Origin: Helicobacter pylori
GTDB taxonomy: Bacteria; Campylobacterota; Campylobacteria; Campylobacterales; Helicobacteraceae
Assembly (NCBI GenBank): GCA_008032955.1
Contig: CP032046.1
Coordinates: forward strand, 310,001 to 374,000
DNA length: 64,000 nt
Reading direction: 5' to 3'
Shown here: piece by piece, positions 49,663-58,666 of the stretch
Layout of the letters: each line of letters begins with the position of its first letter
Numbering within the stretch: the first letter of the stretch is position 1
The notes under the pieces: model-generated
The model's input: the letters and a program-made list of their open reading frames with translations, nothing else
Told to the model about the DNA's origin: nothing
Database searches by the model: none
Position numbers and translations under genes: made by a program

Positions 49663-50651
49663 AAAAAATATTACCGGCTCTGTTAATGGGGTTTGTGGGA
49701 TTGAATGCTGATGAGCGTTTGTTAGAAATCATGCGCCTTTATCAAAAACAAGGCTTGGAAGTGGTGGGTCAAAAATTGGATTCTTATTTAGCGGATAAGT
49801 CTTTTTGGGCAGAAGAGCTTCAAAACAAGGACACGGATTTTGGCTATTATCAAAACAAGCAGTTTTTATTTGTGGCGGATAAATCCAAGCCCAGTTTGGA
49901 GTTTTATGAAATAGAAAACAACATGCTTAAAAAAATCAACAGCTCTAAAGCCCTTGTAGGCTCTAAAAAGGGCGATAAAACTTTAGAGGGCGATTTGGCC
50001 ACGCCTATTGGAGTGTATCGTATCACGCAGAAATTAGAGCGCTTGGATCAATATTATGGCGTTTTGGCTTTTGTAACGAATTACCCTAATTTGTATGACA
50101 CTTTGAAAAAGCGCACCGGGCATGGCATTTGGGTGCATGGAATGCCTTTAAATGGCGATCGGAATGAATTGAACACTAAGGGTTGCATTGCGATTGAAAA
50201 CCCTATTCTAAGCTCTTATGATAAGGTATTAAAAGGCGAAAAAGCGTTCCTTATCACTTATGAAGACAAGTTTTCCCCTAGCACTAAAGAGGAATTGAGC
50301 ATGATTTTAAGCTCCCTTTTCCAATGGAAAGAAGCTTGGGCTAGGGGCGATTTTGAACGCTACATGCGTTTTTATAACCCCGATTTCACTCGCTATGACG
50401 GCATGAAATTCAACGCTTTTAAAGAGTATAAAAAAAGGGTGTTTGCAAAAAATGAAAAAAAGAATATCGCTTTTTCCTCTATCAATGTGATCCCTTACCC
50501 CAACTCTCAAAACAAACGCTTGTTTTATGTGGTGTTTGACCAAGATTATAAGGCCTATCAGCATAACAAACTCTCTTATAGCTCCAATTCTCAAAAAGAA
50601 CTCTATATAGAGATTGAAAACAATCAAGTGTCTATTATAATGGAAAAATAA
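49659..50651 (+). CDS. csd6: L,D-carboxypeptidase Csd6
   Basis: A 330-residue periplasmic enzyme with a YkuD-type domain (about residues 70-205). Signal peptide [17 protein letters not shown] (TTG start overlapping the era stop). The active site reads [13 protein letters not shown]...NTKGCIAI, the His and Cys pair of YkuD. The C-terminal NTF2-like domain (residues 215-330) is typical of Csd6. It trims peptidoglycan tetrapeptides to tripeptides and affects helical shape and flagellin modification. Confidence 0.94.
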   Translation: MKKILPALLMGFVGLNADERLLEIMRLYQKQGLEVVGQKLDSYLADKSFWAEELQNKDTDFGYYQNKQFLFVADKSKPSLEFYEIENNMLKKINSSKALVGSKKGDKTLEGDLATPIGVYRITQKLERLDQYYGVLAFVTNYPNLYDTLKKRTGHGIWVHGMPLNGDRNELNTKGCIAIENPILSSYDKVLKGEKAFLITYEDKFSPSTKEELSMILSSLFQWKEAWARGDFERYMRFYNPDFTRYDGMKFNAFKEYKKRVFAKNEKKNIAFSSINVIPYPNSQNKRLFYVVFDQDYKAYQHNKLSYSSNSQKELYIEIENNQVSIIMEK

Positions 50652-50728
50652 GGCTCTGTTTTAATTAGGGTAATCTAAGCGGATTTTTCTAACCCATTCA
50701 GTCAAGCCTAAACAAGTTTGATGAAAAA

Positions 50729-51583
50729 CTACAGAGCTTCCATGGCTTTTTCATAGCCAAATTCTGCGGATTTTTGCAAGAATTTTTTAGCCCTGTCCTT
50801 TTTCTTTCTAGTGCCAAGTCCTTCTTTATAAGCGATCCCAATCCTATAAAGAATTTCCCCCATTTGTTGTTTGAGTAAAATAATATTGCTTGAAATTTCA
50901 GCAATGTCTTCCCAAGAAAGTGTCTTATCTTTGATTTGAAGGGCTTTCTTAACAAGTATTTCAAATTTCTTTCCAAATTTTATAGGATTCGCGCTCAAAC
51001 CTGAAAGATCAATGAATCGCGATCCAATAAGCATACTAGTGAACGCAAGGTTTGGTAATCTAAAATTGTTAGCAAAATAATTTGTGCTTTTATTAGAAAA
51101 CATGCGAACCACATGCCTGTAAGTCTTGAGCGCTTGTTTCAAATCCTTTTTCATCCATAAGCCTTCTGCTTGCATGCGTCCTAAAATAAGAGCGCCCCCT
51201 AATAACCCACTCCCATACCCTTTGATAGCGTTTTGTGCATAGAATTGCGCTTTTTTGTAATCCACTTTCACGCCCTTTCCCTCCAAATACATTTTGGCTA
51301 AATAAACATTGCCAAGCCCAATGCTGTATTCTTGCGCCAATTTAAAATCTTTAAAGGCTTGTTTGTATTGGCCTTGATTAAAATGGTCTAAACCATTTTC
51401 AAAATAATATGTCTTATGATTTCGTGCAATTTCATCCCACTGATTTCGCGCCCTTTCATCCCAATCATCACTTATGCTAATATATTCATCAGCTATACAA
51501 AGTGAAAACGGCAACAATAAACCCAATAAAAGCAATAAAGGCTTTAAAAAAGAGAGGGTGGTGCGATAAAAATCTTTAAACAT
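50729..51583 (-). CDS. Secreted Sel1-repeat protein flanking cag (HP0519 type)
   Basis: About 284 residues. Signal peptide MFKDFYRTTLSFLKPLLLLLGLL from ATG 51583. Sel1/TPR-like repeats: GNVYLAKMYLEGKGVKVDYKKAQ and the C-terminal GIAYKEGLGTRKKKDRAKKFLQKSAEFGYEKA, similar to the Hcp family but with few cysteines. Function is unknown; H. pylori genes of this type are exported and variable. An in-frame ATG upstream (51610) would start within the copied glr 3' end, so the ATG at 51583 is preferred. This gene marks the chromosome side of the cag left end. Confidence 0.75.
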   Translation of the reverse strand: MFKDFYRTTLSFLKPLLLLLGLLLPFSLCIADEYISISDDWDERARNQWDEIARNHKTYYFENGLDHFNQGQYKQAFKDFKLAQEYSIGLGNVYLAKMYLEGKGVKVDYKKAQFYAQNAIKGYGSGLLGGALILGRMQAEGLWMKKDLKQALKTYRHVVRMFSNKSTNYFANNFRLPNLAFTSMLIGSRFIDLSGLSANPIKFGKKFEILVKKALQIKDKTLSWEDIAEISSNIILLKQQMGEILYRIGIAYKEGLGTRKKKDRAKKFLQKSAEFGYEKAMEAL

Positions 51584-51594
51584 GTCAAGTCCTT

Positions 51595-51639
51595 TTACAA
51601 TTTGAGCCATTCTTTAGCCTGTTTTTCTAGCCAGATCAC
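51595..51639 (-). repeat. Copied 3' end of glr (murI): left cag attachment repeat
   Basis: On the minus strand this reads VIWLEKQAKEWLKL followed by TAA, the end of glutamate racemase. The cag island is known to have entered at the 3' end of glr and to be flanked by 31-bp direct repeats; TTACAATTTGAGCCATTCTT begins the repeat here (51595-51625). The other copy should lie at the real glr outside this window. Confidence 0.85.
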
Positions 51640-51787
51640 AAGCGAACTTTCAAAGCAATTTAAATGGATAGCAGCAAGCTTAATCGATCTAACTTAAACG
51701 CTTCATTCTATCAAATCATCTCTTTTTAGACTACAAACAACAGCATAATGGCGACAAGCAATAGGGAGATGGTTTCATATTTTTTGC

Positions 51788-51793
51788 TATAAT
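51788..51793 (+). promoter_or_regulatory. Extended -10 box for cag1
   Basis: TATAAT preceded by TTTTTGC, 57 bases before the cag1 ATG. The start site should fall near 51800, directly at the inverted repeat described next. Confidence 0.6.
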
Positions 51794-51799
51794 AACATG

Positions 51800-51822
51800 A
51801 ATTTGTTTCATAGTAACAAATT
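51800..51822 (+). promoter_or_regulatory. Perfect inverted repeat at the cag1 transcription start
   Basis: Arms AATTTGTT and AACAAATT with a 7-base spacer (TCATAGT). It starts about 7 bases after the -10 box, so it would lie at the very 5' end of the cag1-cag4 mRNA, or be a repressor operator. Confidence 0.5.
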
Positions 51823-51849
51823 GAGAATATACCTTATGGAGGTAACACT

Positions 51850-52197
51850 ATGGCTGACATAATCAATACAACTGAAACAACCCATGAAACAAAGAAACCA
51901 AACGCTTTTGTAAATTTTTTCAAAAACAGTCTGGCTGATAAGCGTTATGATGCATTAGGTCTCATTGGAGCAGGGGTTTTATGTTGTGTCTTGAGCGGTG
52001 CTATGGGGATTGTTGGGATAATTTTTGTCGCAATAGGAATCTTTTTGTCTTTTTCTAATATCAACTTAGTGAAATTAGTTGAAAAATTGTCCAAAAAACA
52101 ACCTAAAGCGGCAACAACTGTCAATAACGAAACCCAAAAATCTCAAGCAACAAGCGTTACTAACGGACCAACTGAAGCTAAAGAGACTAAAGATTGA
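51850..52197 (+). CDS. cag1: Cag1 (Cag zeta), membrane protein of the cag island
   Basis: A 115-residue protein with a strong RBS (GGAGG). Two hydrophobic segments lie at residues 38-52 and 54-72 (GLIGAGVLCCVLSGAMGIVG and FVAIGIFLSF), flanked by charged tails, so it is a small inner membrane protein. First gene of the left rightward cag operon. Function is not known; mutants are reported not to need it for CagA delivery. Confidence 0.88.
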   Translation: MADIINTTETTHETKKPNAFVNFFKNSLADKRYDALGLIGAGVLCCVLSGAMGIVGIIFVAIGIFLSFSNINLVKLVEKLSKKQPKAATTVNNETQKSQATSVTNGPTEAKETKD

Positions 52198-52227
52198 GGC
52201 AAAACAACGATTTTGACTGAAGAAAGA

Positions 52228-52959
52228 ATGAGAGAAAATTTCAAAAATTTAGGTGTTCTAGTGGTTTATTACTCACTGCATGACCCACACAAGCGACCTA
52301 TAAATTCTTTTTCTCTAAAGACTTCTAATATCATAGGATTCTCTATTTTTATCTGCGAACACGCACAAAAAGAAATCATGCAAAAAGTGGCTTCAAGATA
52401 CACTGACGATTCAAATAAGTTCAACATCAAACCCAAAGAAAAGATTGATGAGAATGTCATTAACGCATTAGAGACAAGTTTGAAATCTAAAGGGGTCGTT
52501 TCAGAAACTCTAGAAAGTATCAAAGAAGCTAAAAACAACAAAGAGTATGAGAATTTGTCCAATAGGGGGTTTTTAAGGGCTAAATTGGATCAAGGGGTAT
52601 GGATCAACTTTCAGGAGTCTCTAGGCTACAACTTGAGTACCCTACAAAAAAAGGCAATCTCTCTGTTAAAAATCAGCCCCAATCAGATATTAGAATTAGT
52701 CCAAAAACTATACATGAAAGGGCATATAAGCTATCCTACTGAATATTTGTTTGAAGAGACTTTCAAAAAAAACTTATATAAGATTTACAAAGACTCAGAA
52801 AATGATTGCTTCAACAAGAATGTGGCTGATGAAGAAAAAGTTCTTTTAGAGTTTCCTAGCAGAAAATTCACTCCCAATGAGCTTTTTACAGCTGCATTAC
52901 TTACCTTAAATGCAATGGAATTTTGTCTCTATATCAATTCTGAAAAAAAAGGAAACTAA
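52228..52959 (+). CDS. cag2: Cag2 (Cag epsilon); resembles a type IA topoisomerase fragment
   Basis: About 243 residues from ATG 52228 (a TTG at 52213 would add MTEER). No signal peptide. Residues 135-175 read NLSTLQKKAISLLKISPNQI followed by LELVQKLYMKGHISYP, very close to the TLQ-x-A...KK-x-QKLYE-x-GxITYPRTDS helix-strand of TopA/TopB. The Tyr of SYP lies where the catalytic Tyr is, but RTDS is replaced by TEYL, so activity is unlikely. No TOPRIM domain is seen. The gene overlaps cag3 (TAATG). This resemblance is by eye and should be treated as a hypothesis; the role of Cag2 is unknown and it is dispensable for CagA transfer in published screens. Confidence 0.8.
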   Translation: MRENFKNLGVLVVYYSLHDPHKRPINSFSLKTSNIIGFSIFICEHAQKEIMQKVASRYTDDSNKFNIKPKEKIDENVINALETSLKSKGVVSETLESIKEAKNNKEYENLSNRGFLRAKLDQGVWINFQESLGYNLSTLQKKAISLLKISPNQILELVQKLYMKGHISYPTEYLFEETFKKNLYKIYKDSENDCFNKNVADEEKVLLEFPSRKFTPNELFTAALLTLNAMEFCLYINSEKKGN

Positions 52960-54404
52960 TGTTTAGAAAACTAGCAACCGCTGTATCGCTCATAGGCTTA
53001 CTAACCTCTAACACTCTTTATGCTAAAGAAATAAGTGAAGCCGATAAGGTCATTAAGGCCACTAAAGAAACTAAAGAGACCAAGAAAGAAGCTAAACGAC
53101 TCAAAAAAGAAGCTAAACAGCGCCAACAGATCCCTGATCATAAGAAACCTCAATATGCCTCTGTTGATGACACAAAAACTCAAGCGCTGTTTGATATATA
53201 CGACACCTTGAATGTGAATGACAAAAGCTTTGGGGATTGGTTTGGTAATAGCGCTTTGAAAGACAAAACCTATCTCTACGCTATGGATCTATTGGATTAC
53301 AACAACTATTTATCCATAGAAAACCCCATTATCAAAACAAGAGCAATGGGGACTTATGCGGATCTCATCATCATCACAGGTTCGTTAGAACAGGTCAATG
53401 GGTATTACAACATTCTAAAAGCGCTCAACAAACGAAACGCTAAGTTTGTGTTAAAAATCAATGAGAACATGCCTTATGCCCAAGCGACTTTTTTAAGAGT
53501 GCCAAAAAGAAGCGATCCCAATGCCCACACGCTTGATAAGGGAGCGTCAATTGATGAGAATAAGCTTTTTGAACAACAAAAACGCGCGTATTTCAACTAC
53601 GCCAACGATGTGATCTGCAGACCTAATGATGAAGTGTGTTCGCCCCTAAGAGATGAGATGGTAGCTATGCCTAGTAACGATAGCGTTATTCAAAAACCCA
53701 ATATCGTTGCTCCTTATAGCTTGTATAGACTCAAAGAGACAAATAACGCCAATGAGGCCCAACCATCACCTTATGCCACCCAAACCGCTCCTGAAAACAG
53801 CAAAGAGAAGCTCATAGAAGAGCTAATCGCTAACTCCCAACTCATAGCCAATGAGGAAGAGAGGGAAAAGAAACTCTTAGCAGAAAAAGAAAAACAAGAG
53901 GCTGAATTGGCTAAATACAAGCTCAAAGACTTAGAAAATCAAAAGAAACTAAAAGCTTTAGAAGCAGAGTTGAAAAAGAAAAACGCTAAGAAACCTAGAG
54001 TAGTGGAAGTGCCTGTTTCTCCTCAAACAAGTAATTCTGATGAAACAATGAGAGTTGTCAAAGAAAAAGAGAACTATAATGGGTTATTAGTGGATAAGGA
54101 GACCACGATCAAAAGAAGCTATGAGGGGACTTTGATCAGTGAAAATTCTTACAGCAAAAAAACGCCTCTCAACCCTAATGACTTGAGGAACTTAGAAGAA
54201 GAAATCAAAAGCTACTACATCAAGTCTAACGGCTTGTGTTACGCTAATGGCATTAGCCTCTATGCAAAAATCAAAAACGACCCCTATAAAGAGGGAATGC
54301 TGTGTGGTTATGAGAGTGTTCAAAATCTGCTCTCACCTCTAAAGGACAAGCTCAAATACGACAAGCAGAAGTTACAAAAAGCGTTACTGAAAGATTCAAA
54401 GTAA
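52959..54404 (+). CDS. cag3: Cag3 (Cag delta), outer-membrane core complex component
   Basis: A 481-residue secretion protein. Signal peptide MFRKLATAVSLIGLLTSNTLYA. A Lys-rich coiled coil follows (residues 30-55), then a globular domain; a second coiled coil is at about 280-345. Cag3 is part of the outer membrane core with CagT, CagX, CagY and CagM and is essential for CagA delivery. Intact. Starts in the cag2 stop. Confidence 0.93.
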   Translation: MFRKLATAVSLIGLLTSNTLYAKEISEADKVIKATKETKETKKEAKRLKKEAKQRQQIPDHKKPQYASVDDTKTQALFDIYDTLNVNDKSFGDWFGNSALKDKTYLYAMDLLDYNNYLSIENPIIKTRAMGTYADLIIITGSLEQVNGYYNILKALNKRNAKFVLKINENMPYAQATFLRVPKRSDPNAHTLDKGASIDENKLFEQQKRAYFNYANDVICRPNDEVCSPLRDEMVAMPSNDSVIQKPNIVAPYSLYRLKETNNANEAQPSPYATQTAPENSKEKLIEELIANSQLIANEEEREKKLLAEKEKQEAELAKYKLKDLENQKKLKALEAELKKKNAKKPRVVEVPVSPQTSNSDETMRVVKEKENYNGLLVDKETTIKRSYEGTLISENSYSKKTPLNPNDLRNLEEEIKSYYIKSNGLCYANGISLYAKIKNDPYKEGMLCGYESVQNLLSPLKDKLKYDKQKLQKALLKDSK

Positions 54405-54413
54405 GTTAAAGTT

Positions 54414-54923
54414 TTGTTTGAGAAATGGATTGGTCTGACTTTGCTTCTTAATTCCTTAGCCTATCCATGCCAAAAGGTAACCATTAGTTTCAAGCAGTAT
54501 GAAAATCTTATCCATATCCATCAAAAAGGTTGCAACAATGAAGTGGTGTGCAGAACGCTTATTTCTATCGCTTTGTTAGAAAGCTCTCTAGGGTTGAATA
54601 ACAAGCGCGAAATTTCCACAAAAGACACTTCTTATTCCATGTTTCATATCACTTTAAACACCGCTAAAAAATTCTATCCTACCTACTCTAAAACGCTCCT
54701 CAAAACCAAATTGTTAAACGATGTGGATTTTGCGATCCAATTAGCCAAACAAATTTTAAAAGAAAATTTTGATTATTACCGCCAAAAACACCCCAACAAA
54801 AGCGTGTACCAATTAGTAGAAATGGCCATAGGCGCTTACAATGGGGGAATGAAACACAACCCTAATGGCGCTTACGTGAAGAAGTTTCGTTGCATTTATT
54901 CTCAAGTACATTACAACGAATAA
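54414..54923 (+). CDS. cag4: Cag4 (Cag gamma), lytic transglycosylase
   Basis: A 169-residue VirB1-type lytic transglycosylase. TTG start with a signal peptide (MFEKWIGLTLLLNSLAYPC). The catalytic Glu is in SIALLESSLGLNN, then SYSMFHIT and IGAYNGG, the goose-type lysozyme/SLT landmarks. It cuts peptidoglycan to let the secretion machine through. Last gene of the rightward operon; its stop is convergent with cag5. Confidence 0.92.
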   Translation: MFEKWIGLTLLLNSLAYPCQKVTISFKQYENLIHIHQKGCNNEVVCRTLISIALLESSLGLNNKREISTKDTSYSMFHITLNTAKKFYPTYSKTLLKTKLLNDVDFAIQLAKQILKENFDYYRQKHPNKSVYQLVEMAIGAYNGGMKHNPNGAYVKKFRCIYSQVHYNE

Positions 54924-55414
54924 AGCATGCTAGAATTAACTTATTTTGAATCTTTATAATTTTTATAAGCAATCTTGGTGGTATACTCCTACTATCTTAC
55001 AAATTTATAATAATATTATTTGCATCATTATCTTTTAATCTTTTTAAAATATATTTTGATTCTTTTTGTTAAGATATTCTGTCTTTTTATTTTTTGGAAT
55101 AGGCTTTTTGCCTTCCTTATAAGAACATATAGCGTAAGAACTCTTCCAATTCGCACCATTTTCTCTGAGCATGGGTGCTGTAAGAATGACTTGATGAATT
55201 TTAACCTAGTGCATGCAACAATCCACTAAGAGCGATGGCTGGCAAATCAAAGAACACACAAGCTTTTAGTGAGTGAAAATTCCATTAAAGATATAGGAAA
55301 ACCCAAACGCTTCATGCAAGACAAAGACCATATTTTTTAGCAAAAATTAGCAAAGAAGCGCCTGATCTGATCTTGAAAGACTTCCAAAACGAAACTAATG
55401 ATTAGAAACTAAAA
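54924..55414 (+). other. Convergent intergenic gap with degenerate coding scraps
   Basis: The 491 bases between cag4 and cag5 hold no intact gene. From about 55225 there are short coding-like pieces in different frames: RWLANQRTHKLLVSENSIKD, then KPKRFMQDKDHIF, then after a one-base shift LAKISKEAPDLILKDFQNET ending at a stop at 55405. They look like a decayed gene in the plus direction. No known family was recognised. The AT-rich first 250 bases show nothing clear. Confidence 0.35.
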
Positions 55415-57661
55415 TCACAGTTCGCTTGAACCCACAGGCACTAAAGACTTGTCATAGCTCAATTCGCCTCTGGTTTTAGCGGCTTGCAAGTCATCATAAA
55501 ATGTTGCTTGATTAGGCACTTTCCCCAATTTGTATTTCTTGCTCAAACTCGGACTCACCTTAATGAGTTCATCAGTGAAAAATGGATCATCGTAGTAAAG
55601 CGCCTTGTGGCATTTGATGGGTTTGAGCGTATTTTCTAAAATGATAAGCTCATCGCCCATAGTCATCAATTCATCAGGGGTCATCAAAAACCGCTCCTTG
55701 TTGCTGATAGAAGTGTTGGTCTTACCCGTATTATCATCAATGCTCCTACTCACATCTTGCCTTGTGTATTTCCCTAACACTTTAGAAAGCTTTTCAAAAT
55801 GTTCATAGTAGTTATCGTTGTTAATCCCATAATACATATTCAAAGAAAGGTTGTCTAAAATAGTCTTAGCGCCATTCCTACCATAACCAAGTGGGGGGTC
55901 ATTCTCTAGTTGCGCCTTACTTTGAAACACAAAAGCGGGGCGCATGTTGTATTCTGCCATAATCCCTACCGCTTTAACAAAGGTCTCTAAATAGCCACAC
56001 AAAGTGAATTCGTCCATGAGCATCAAGCAACTTCTTTTGCATTGTGGATCATGGATTGGCAGAATCAAATTGCTATAAATCATCACGTTGAAAAACAGCT
56101 CTAATATCGGTCCAACAATAGTGCTTTCTTTAGGATTAGCGATCACACCAATACTCACTGCATCGATCCTTAAACGCCTGAAATCAAAATCATTAGCGCT
56201 CGTGAAATTTCTAATCATTGCGTTATTATAAGGAGCAAAGGCTGAAGTATATACCCCTTGAACAGAGCTATAAGTTTCTTTAGCGCCACCCATTGTCTTA
56301 AAGTTATTCCACATGTTTCTAGTGGCAGGACTAAGTGCTCTTAGATTATCGCCACTCTTATCTTCTTCACCTCCAAAAAATTCCATTAAAGACACGACTT
56401 TTTCCATGTTTGTGTCTTCATCAATCAGGTTGATCCCGCTTGCCATAGAACCTATGAAAAACATCGTAGGGGTTTCAGGCATGATGATTTTTTTTCTTTT
56501 AACAAACTCTAATCCCTTTTTAGTCCACATGAGATCCCTGTAAATATTGCAATTGATGACAAAAAGGTTTCGCGCCTGGTTGCTAAAAAAAGGATCTTTT
56601 TCATTAGGTCTTTCAGGGAACACCAACTTAGCCAATCCAAAGATTTGAGTGGAAAAATCCCCTCCACTAGCCACCATGCCATGCCCTTTTAAGCGTGTGT
56701 CAATTTGAGAGAGTATGTCTTCAGTCAAAACCACATCATTACCAAAATCCACATACGCGAAAGGATTAAATCGGTGTGTTTTTAAGGAGAAAGGTTCATA
56801 GATGAACACTTTTTGGTTGAAGCGTTTCTCTCTGATTTTCCCGCAAGTTTCCATAGTGTCAGCCTTAGGATCAAACACAACGATATTTTGAGGATAATTG
56901 ATCATATTGGGCATGATGAAACCCACCCCCTTACCGCTCCTAGTAGGGGCAATGAGTCCAATGAACGCCTGTCCTGCGTAAGCGATAAAATCCCCCAAAC
57001 CTCGCCTGCCTACAATCACCTCTCGTTTGTCAAAGGCGCGTTTTTTATTGTTGGGTGTGATAAGCTTGGCTTTGATCATTTTTTCTTCAGTTTCCCAACT
57101 CGCGCTGCCAAAGAGATCATCAACTTTTTTATTCGCTCCTATGTCTCTAGTCCGAGTTAAGTATTTTAAGAACCATACAAAAAAGGTGATAAAGATATAA
57201 GAGCATAAAATAGAACTATATACAACTAAGGATATATTGAACCCATAAATCTTGAGCGAGCTAAAAGTGAGCGCCTTAAAATAGTATGCAGGAAAATCTT
57301 GTATCGCATAGACCCATATATCAAAAAGATCATCATCGCTCTCAGGCAATTGATTATCATCATAAAAATTACCTAAGAGAATCAAGAAAAATAACCCTGA
57401 TGTGATAAAAGAATAGGATAGTAATAGTATCGCTTGCAACCAAAAGCCAAAGGTTTTAACCCTTTCTTTCAGCCCATCTATAATGATCTCTTTAAAGCTT
57501 TTTTTCTTTTGAGGCTGGTTAGCTTTATCTTTAAAAACCTTTTTTTGAGTTTTTATGAATTTGTAGAGGAAAAATAACGCTATTAACCCTATGAAACTAA
57601 AAATAACAACCAACTTATAATCCTCTATGAAGTATAAGGCGTTATACAAAAAGTCTTCCAT
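55415..57661 (-). CDS. cag5: Cag5 (Cag beta), VirD4-type coupling protein
   Basis: A 748-residue T4SS coupling ATPase. Three to four N-terminal TM segments (residues 10-190), then Walker A APTRSGKGVGF near residue 238 and Walker B LMLMDEFTLCG near residue 546. It recruits CagA to the secretion channel at the inner membrane. Last gene in the leftward operon, 8 bases after virB11. Intact. Confidence 0.95.
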   Translation of the reverse strand: MEDFLYNALYFIEDYKLVVIFSFIGLIALFFLYKFIKTQKKVFKDKANQPQKKKSFKEIIIDGLKERVKTFGFWLQAILLLSYSFITSGLFFLILLGNFYDDNQLPESDDDLFDIWVYAIQDFPAYYFKALTFSSLKIYGFNISLVVYSSILCSYIFITFFVWFLKYLTRTRDIGANKKVDDLFGSASWETEEKMIKAKLITPNNKKRAFDKREVIVGRRGLGDFIAYAGQAFIGLIAPTRSGKGVGFIMPNMINYPQNIVVFDPKADTMETCGKIREKRFNQKVFIYEPFSLKTHRFNPFAYVDFGNDVVLTEDILSQIDTRLKGHGMVASGGDFSTQIFGLAKLVFPERPNEKDPFFSNQARNLFVINCNIYRDLMWTKKGLEFVKRKKIIMPETPTMFFIGSMASGINLIDEDTNMEKVVSLMEFFGGEEDKSGDNLRALSPATRNMWNNFKTMGGAKETYSSVQGVYTSAFAPYNNAMIRNFTSANDFDFRRLRIDAVSIGVIANPKESTIVGPILELFFNVMIYSNLILPIHDPQCKRSCLMLMDEFTLCGYLETFVKAVGIMAEYNMRPAFVFQSKAQLENDPPLGYGRNGAKTILDNLSLNMYYGINNDNYYEHFEKLSKVLGKYTRQDVSRSIDDNTGKTNTSISNKERFLMTPDELMTMGDELIILENTLKPIKCHKALYYDDPFFTDELIKVSPSLSKKYKLGKVPNQATFYDDLQAAKTRGELSYDKSLVPVGSSEL

Positions 57662-57669
57662 TGTGCCTA

Positions 57670-58662
57670 CTACCTATGTTTGATATAAAACTCATCACAC
57701 TGTTTGTGGTGGTTGATATGAACAATTATATCAATCAAATCTTTAAAGCCTTCAATGAGACTTTCAAACTTGATATTCCTTGCTGCGCTATTAGATGAAC
57801 TCATGTTAGCTAAACGAATAAACGCTTCTTCACTGCTCCCTGCATGTAGAGTGGTTAGCGTGCCTTTATGGCCGCTACAAAGCACATTATAAAAATCGTA
57901 TGCCTCACTGCTTCTGAGTTCCCCTAAAATGATTCTATCAGGCCGCATTCTCAAACATGACTTTAAGCAATCAGCAGAGGTGATATTCCCACCAAAAAAA
58001 AGCTGTGTGTAGTTCTTGTGGTGTTTGAATACGATCTCTTCGGTGTCTTCAATGGATATGATTCTTTCTTCTTTGGGGATAAACTCCATGATGCTTTTGA
58101 TATAAGTCGTTTTACCGCTTCCTGTGCCACCACAAACAATCACATTCTTGCCAATAGCAATACCATCTTTAATCGCGCTGATCGCTTGTTCTTTGTTGTC
58201 TAGTAGATTATAAAAACCTTGTTCTTCAAAAAAGCTATGAGGATAGGTTGTTTTGCTAGGTATCCTTATGGATATGGAAATGGTTTCATCATTAACTGTA
58301 ACAGGGGAAAGGACAATCTGCACCCTTTCACCATTCGCTAAATTGCTACTCAAAATAGGATTTTCATAGTTGTCTATTGTTTTTTTCTTAAAACTTGCAC
58401 AACACCGAGCGAAATGCATTAAACGAGATAAGCTAAAGGCTTTCTTGTTTCTCACATCAAACGGTTGCCATTCGCCATTATTTTTTAAAACCCATACAAC
58501 CTTGTCCCCATTGTAACAAATCTCAGTGATATTTTCCATTTTTAAAAAATCACCAAAAAGTTCTTCAGTAGCATGCCTTAGAGGATTTAATGCCGCTTCT
58601 TTTAAGGCTCTTTCTACTTCTAGAAATTTTTTATCTTCTGCACTCAATCTGTCTTCAGTCAT
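57670..58662 (-). CDS. virB11: Cag alpha, VirB11-type hexameric ATPase
   Basis: A 330-residue secretion ATPase. Walker A GGTGSGKTTYIKS near residue 180, Asp box and ISIEDTEEI, Walker B RPDRIILGELR, and a His box TLTTLHAGSS. It powers assembly and transport in the cag T4SS. It starts 4 bases after the cagZ stop. Intact. Confidence 0.96.
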   Translation of the reverse strand: MTEDRLSAEDKKFLEVERALKEAALNPLRHATEELFGDFLKMENITEICYNGDKVVWVLKNNGEWQPFDVRNKKAFSLSRLMHFARCCASFKKKTIDNYENPILSSNLANGERVQIVLSPVTVNDETISISIRIPSKTTYPHSFFEEQGFYNLLDNKEQAISAIKDGIAIGKNVIVCGGTGSGKTTYIKSIMEFIPKEERIISIEDTEEIVFKHHKNYTQLFFGGNITSADCLKSCLRMRPDRIILGELRSSEAYDFYNVLCSGHKGTLTTLHAGSSEEAFIRLANMSSSNSAARNIKFESLIEGFKDLIDIIVHINHHKQCDEFYIKHR

Positions 58663-58666
58663 GTTC

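Noticed and set aside
55020-55229. 69-codon ORF in the cag4-cag5 gap
   Set aside because: Phe/Leu/Ile-rich start, no RBS, broken context; treated as noise around a decayed gene.
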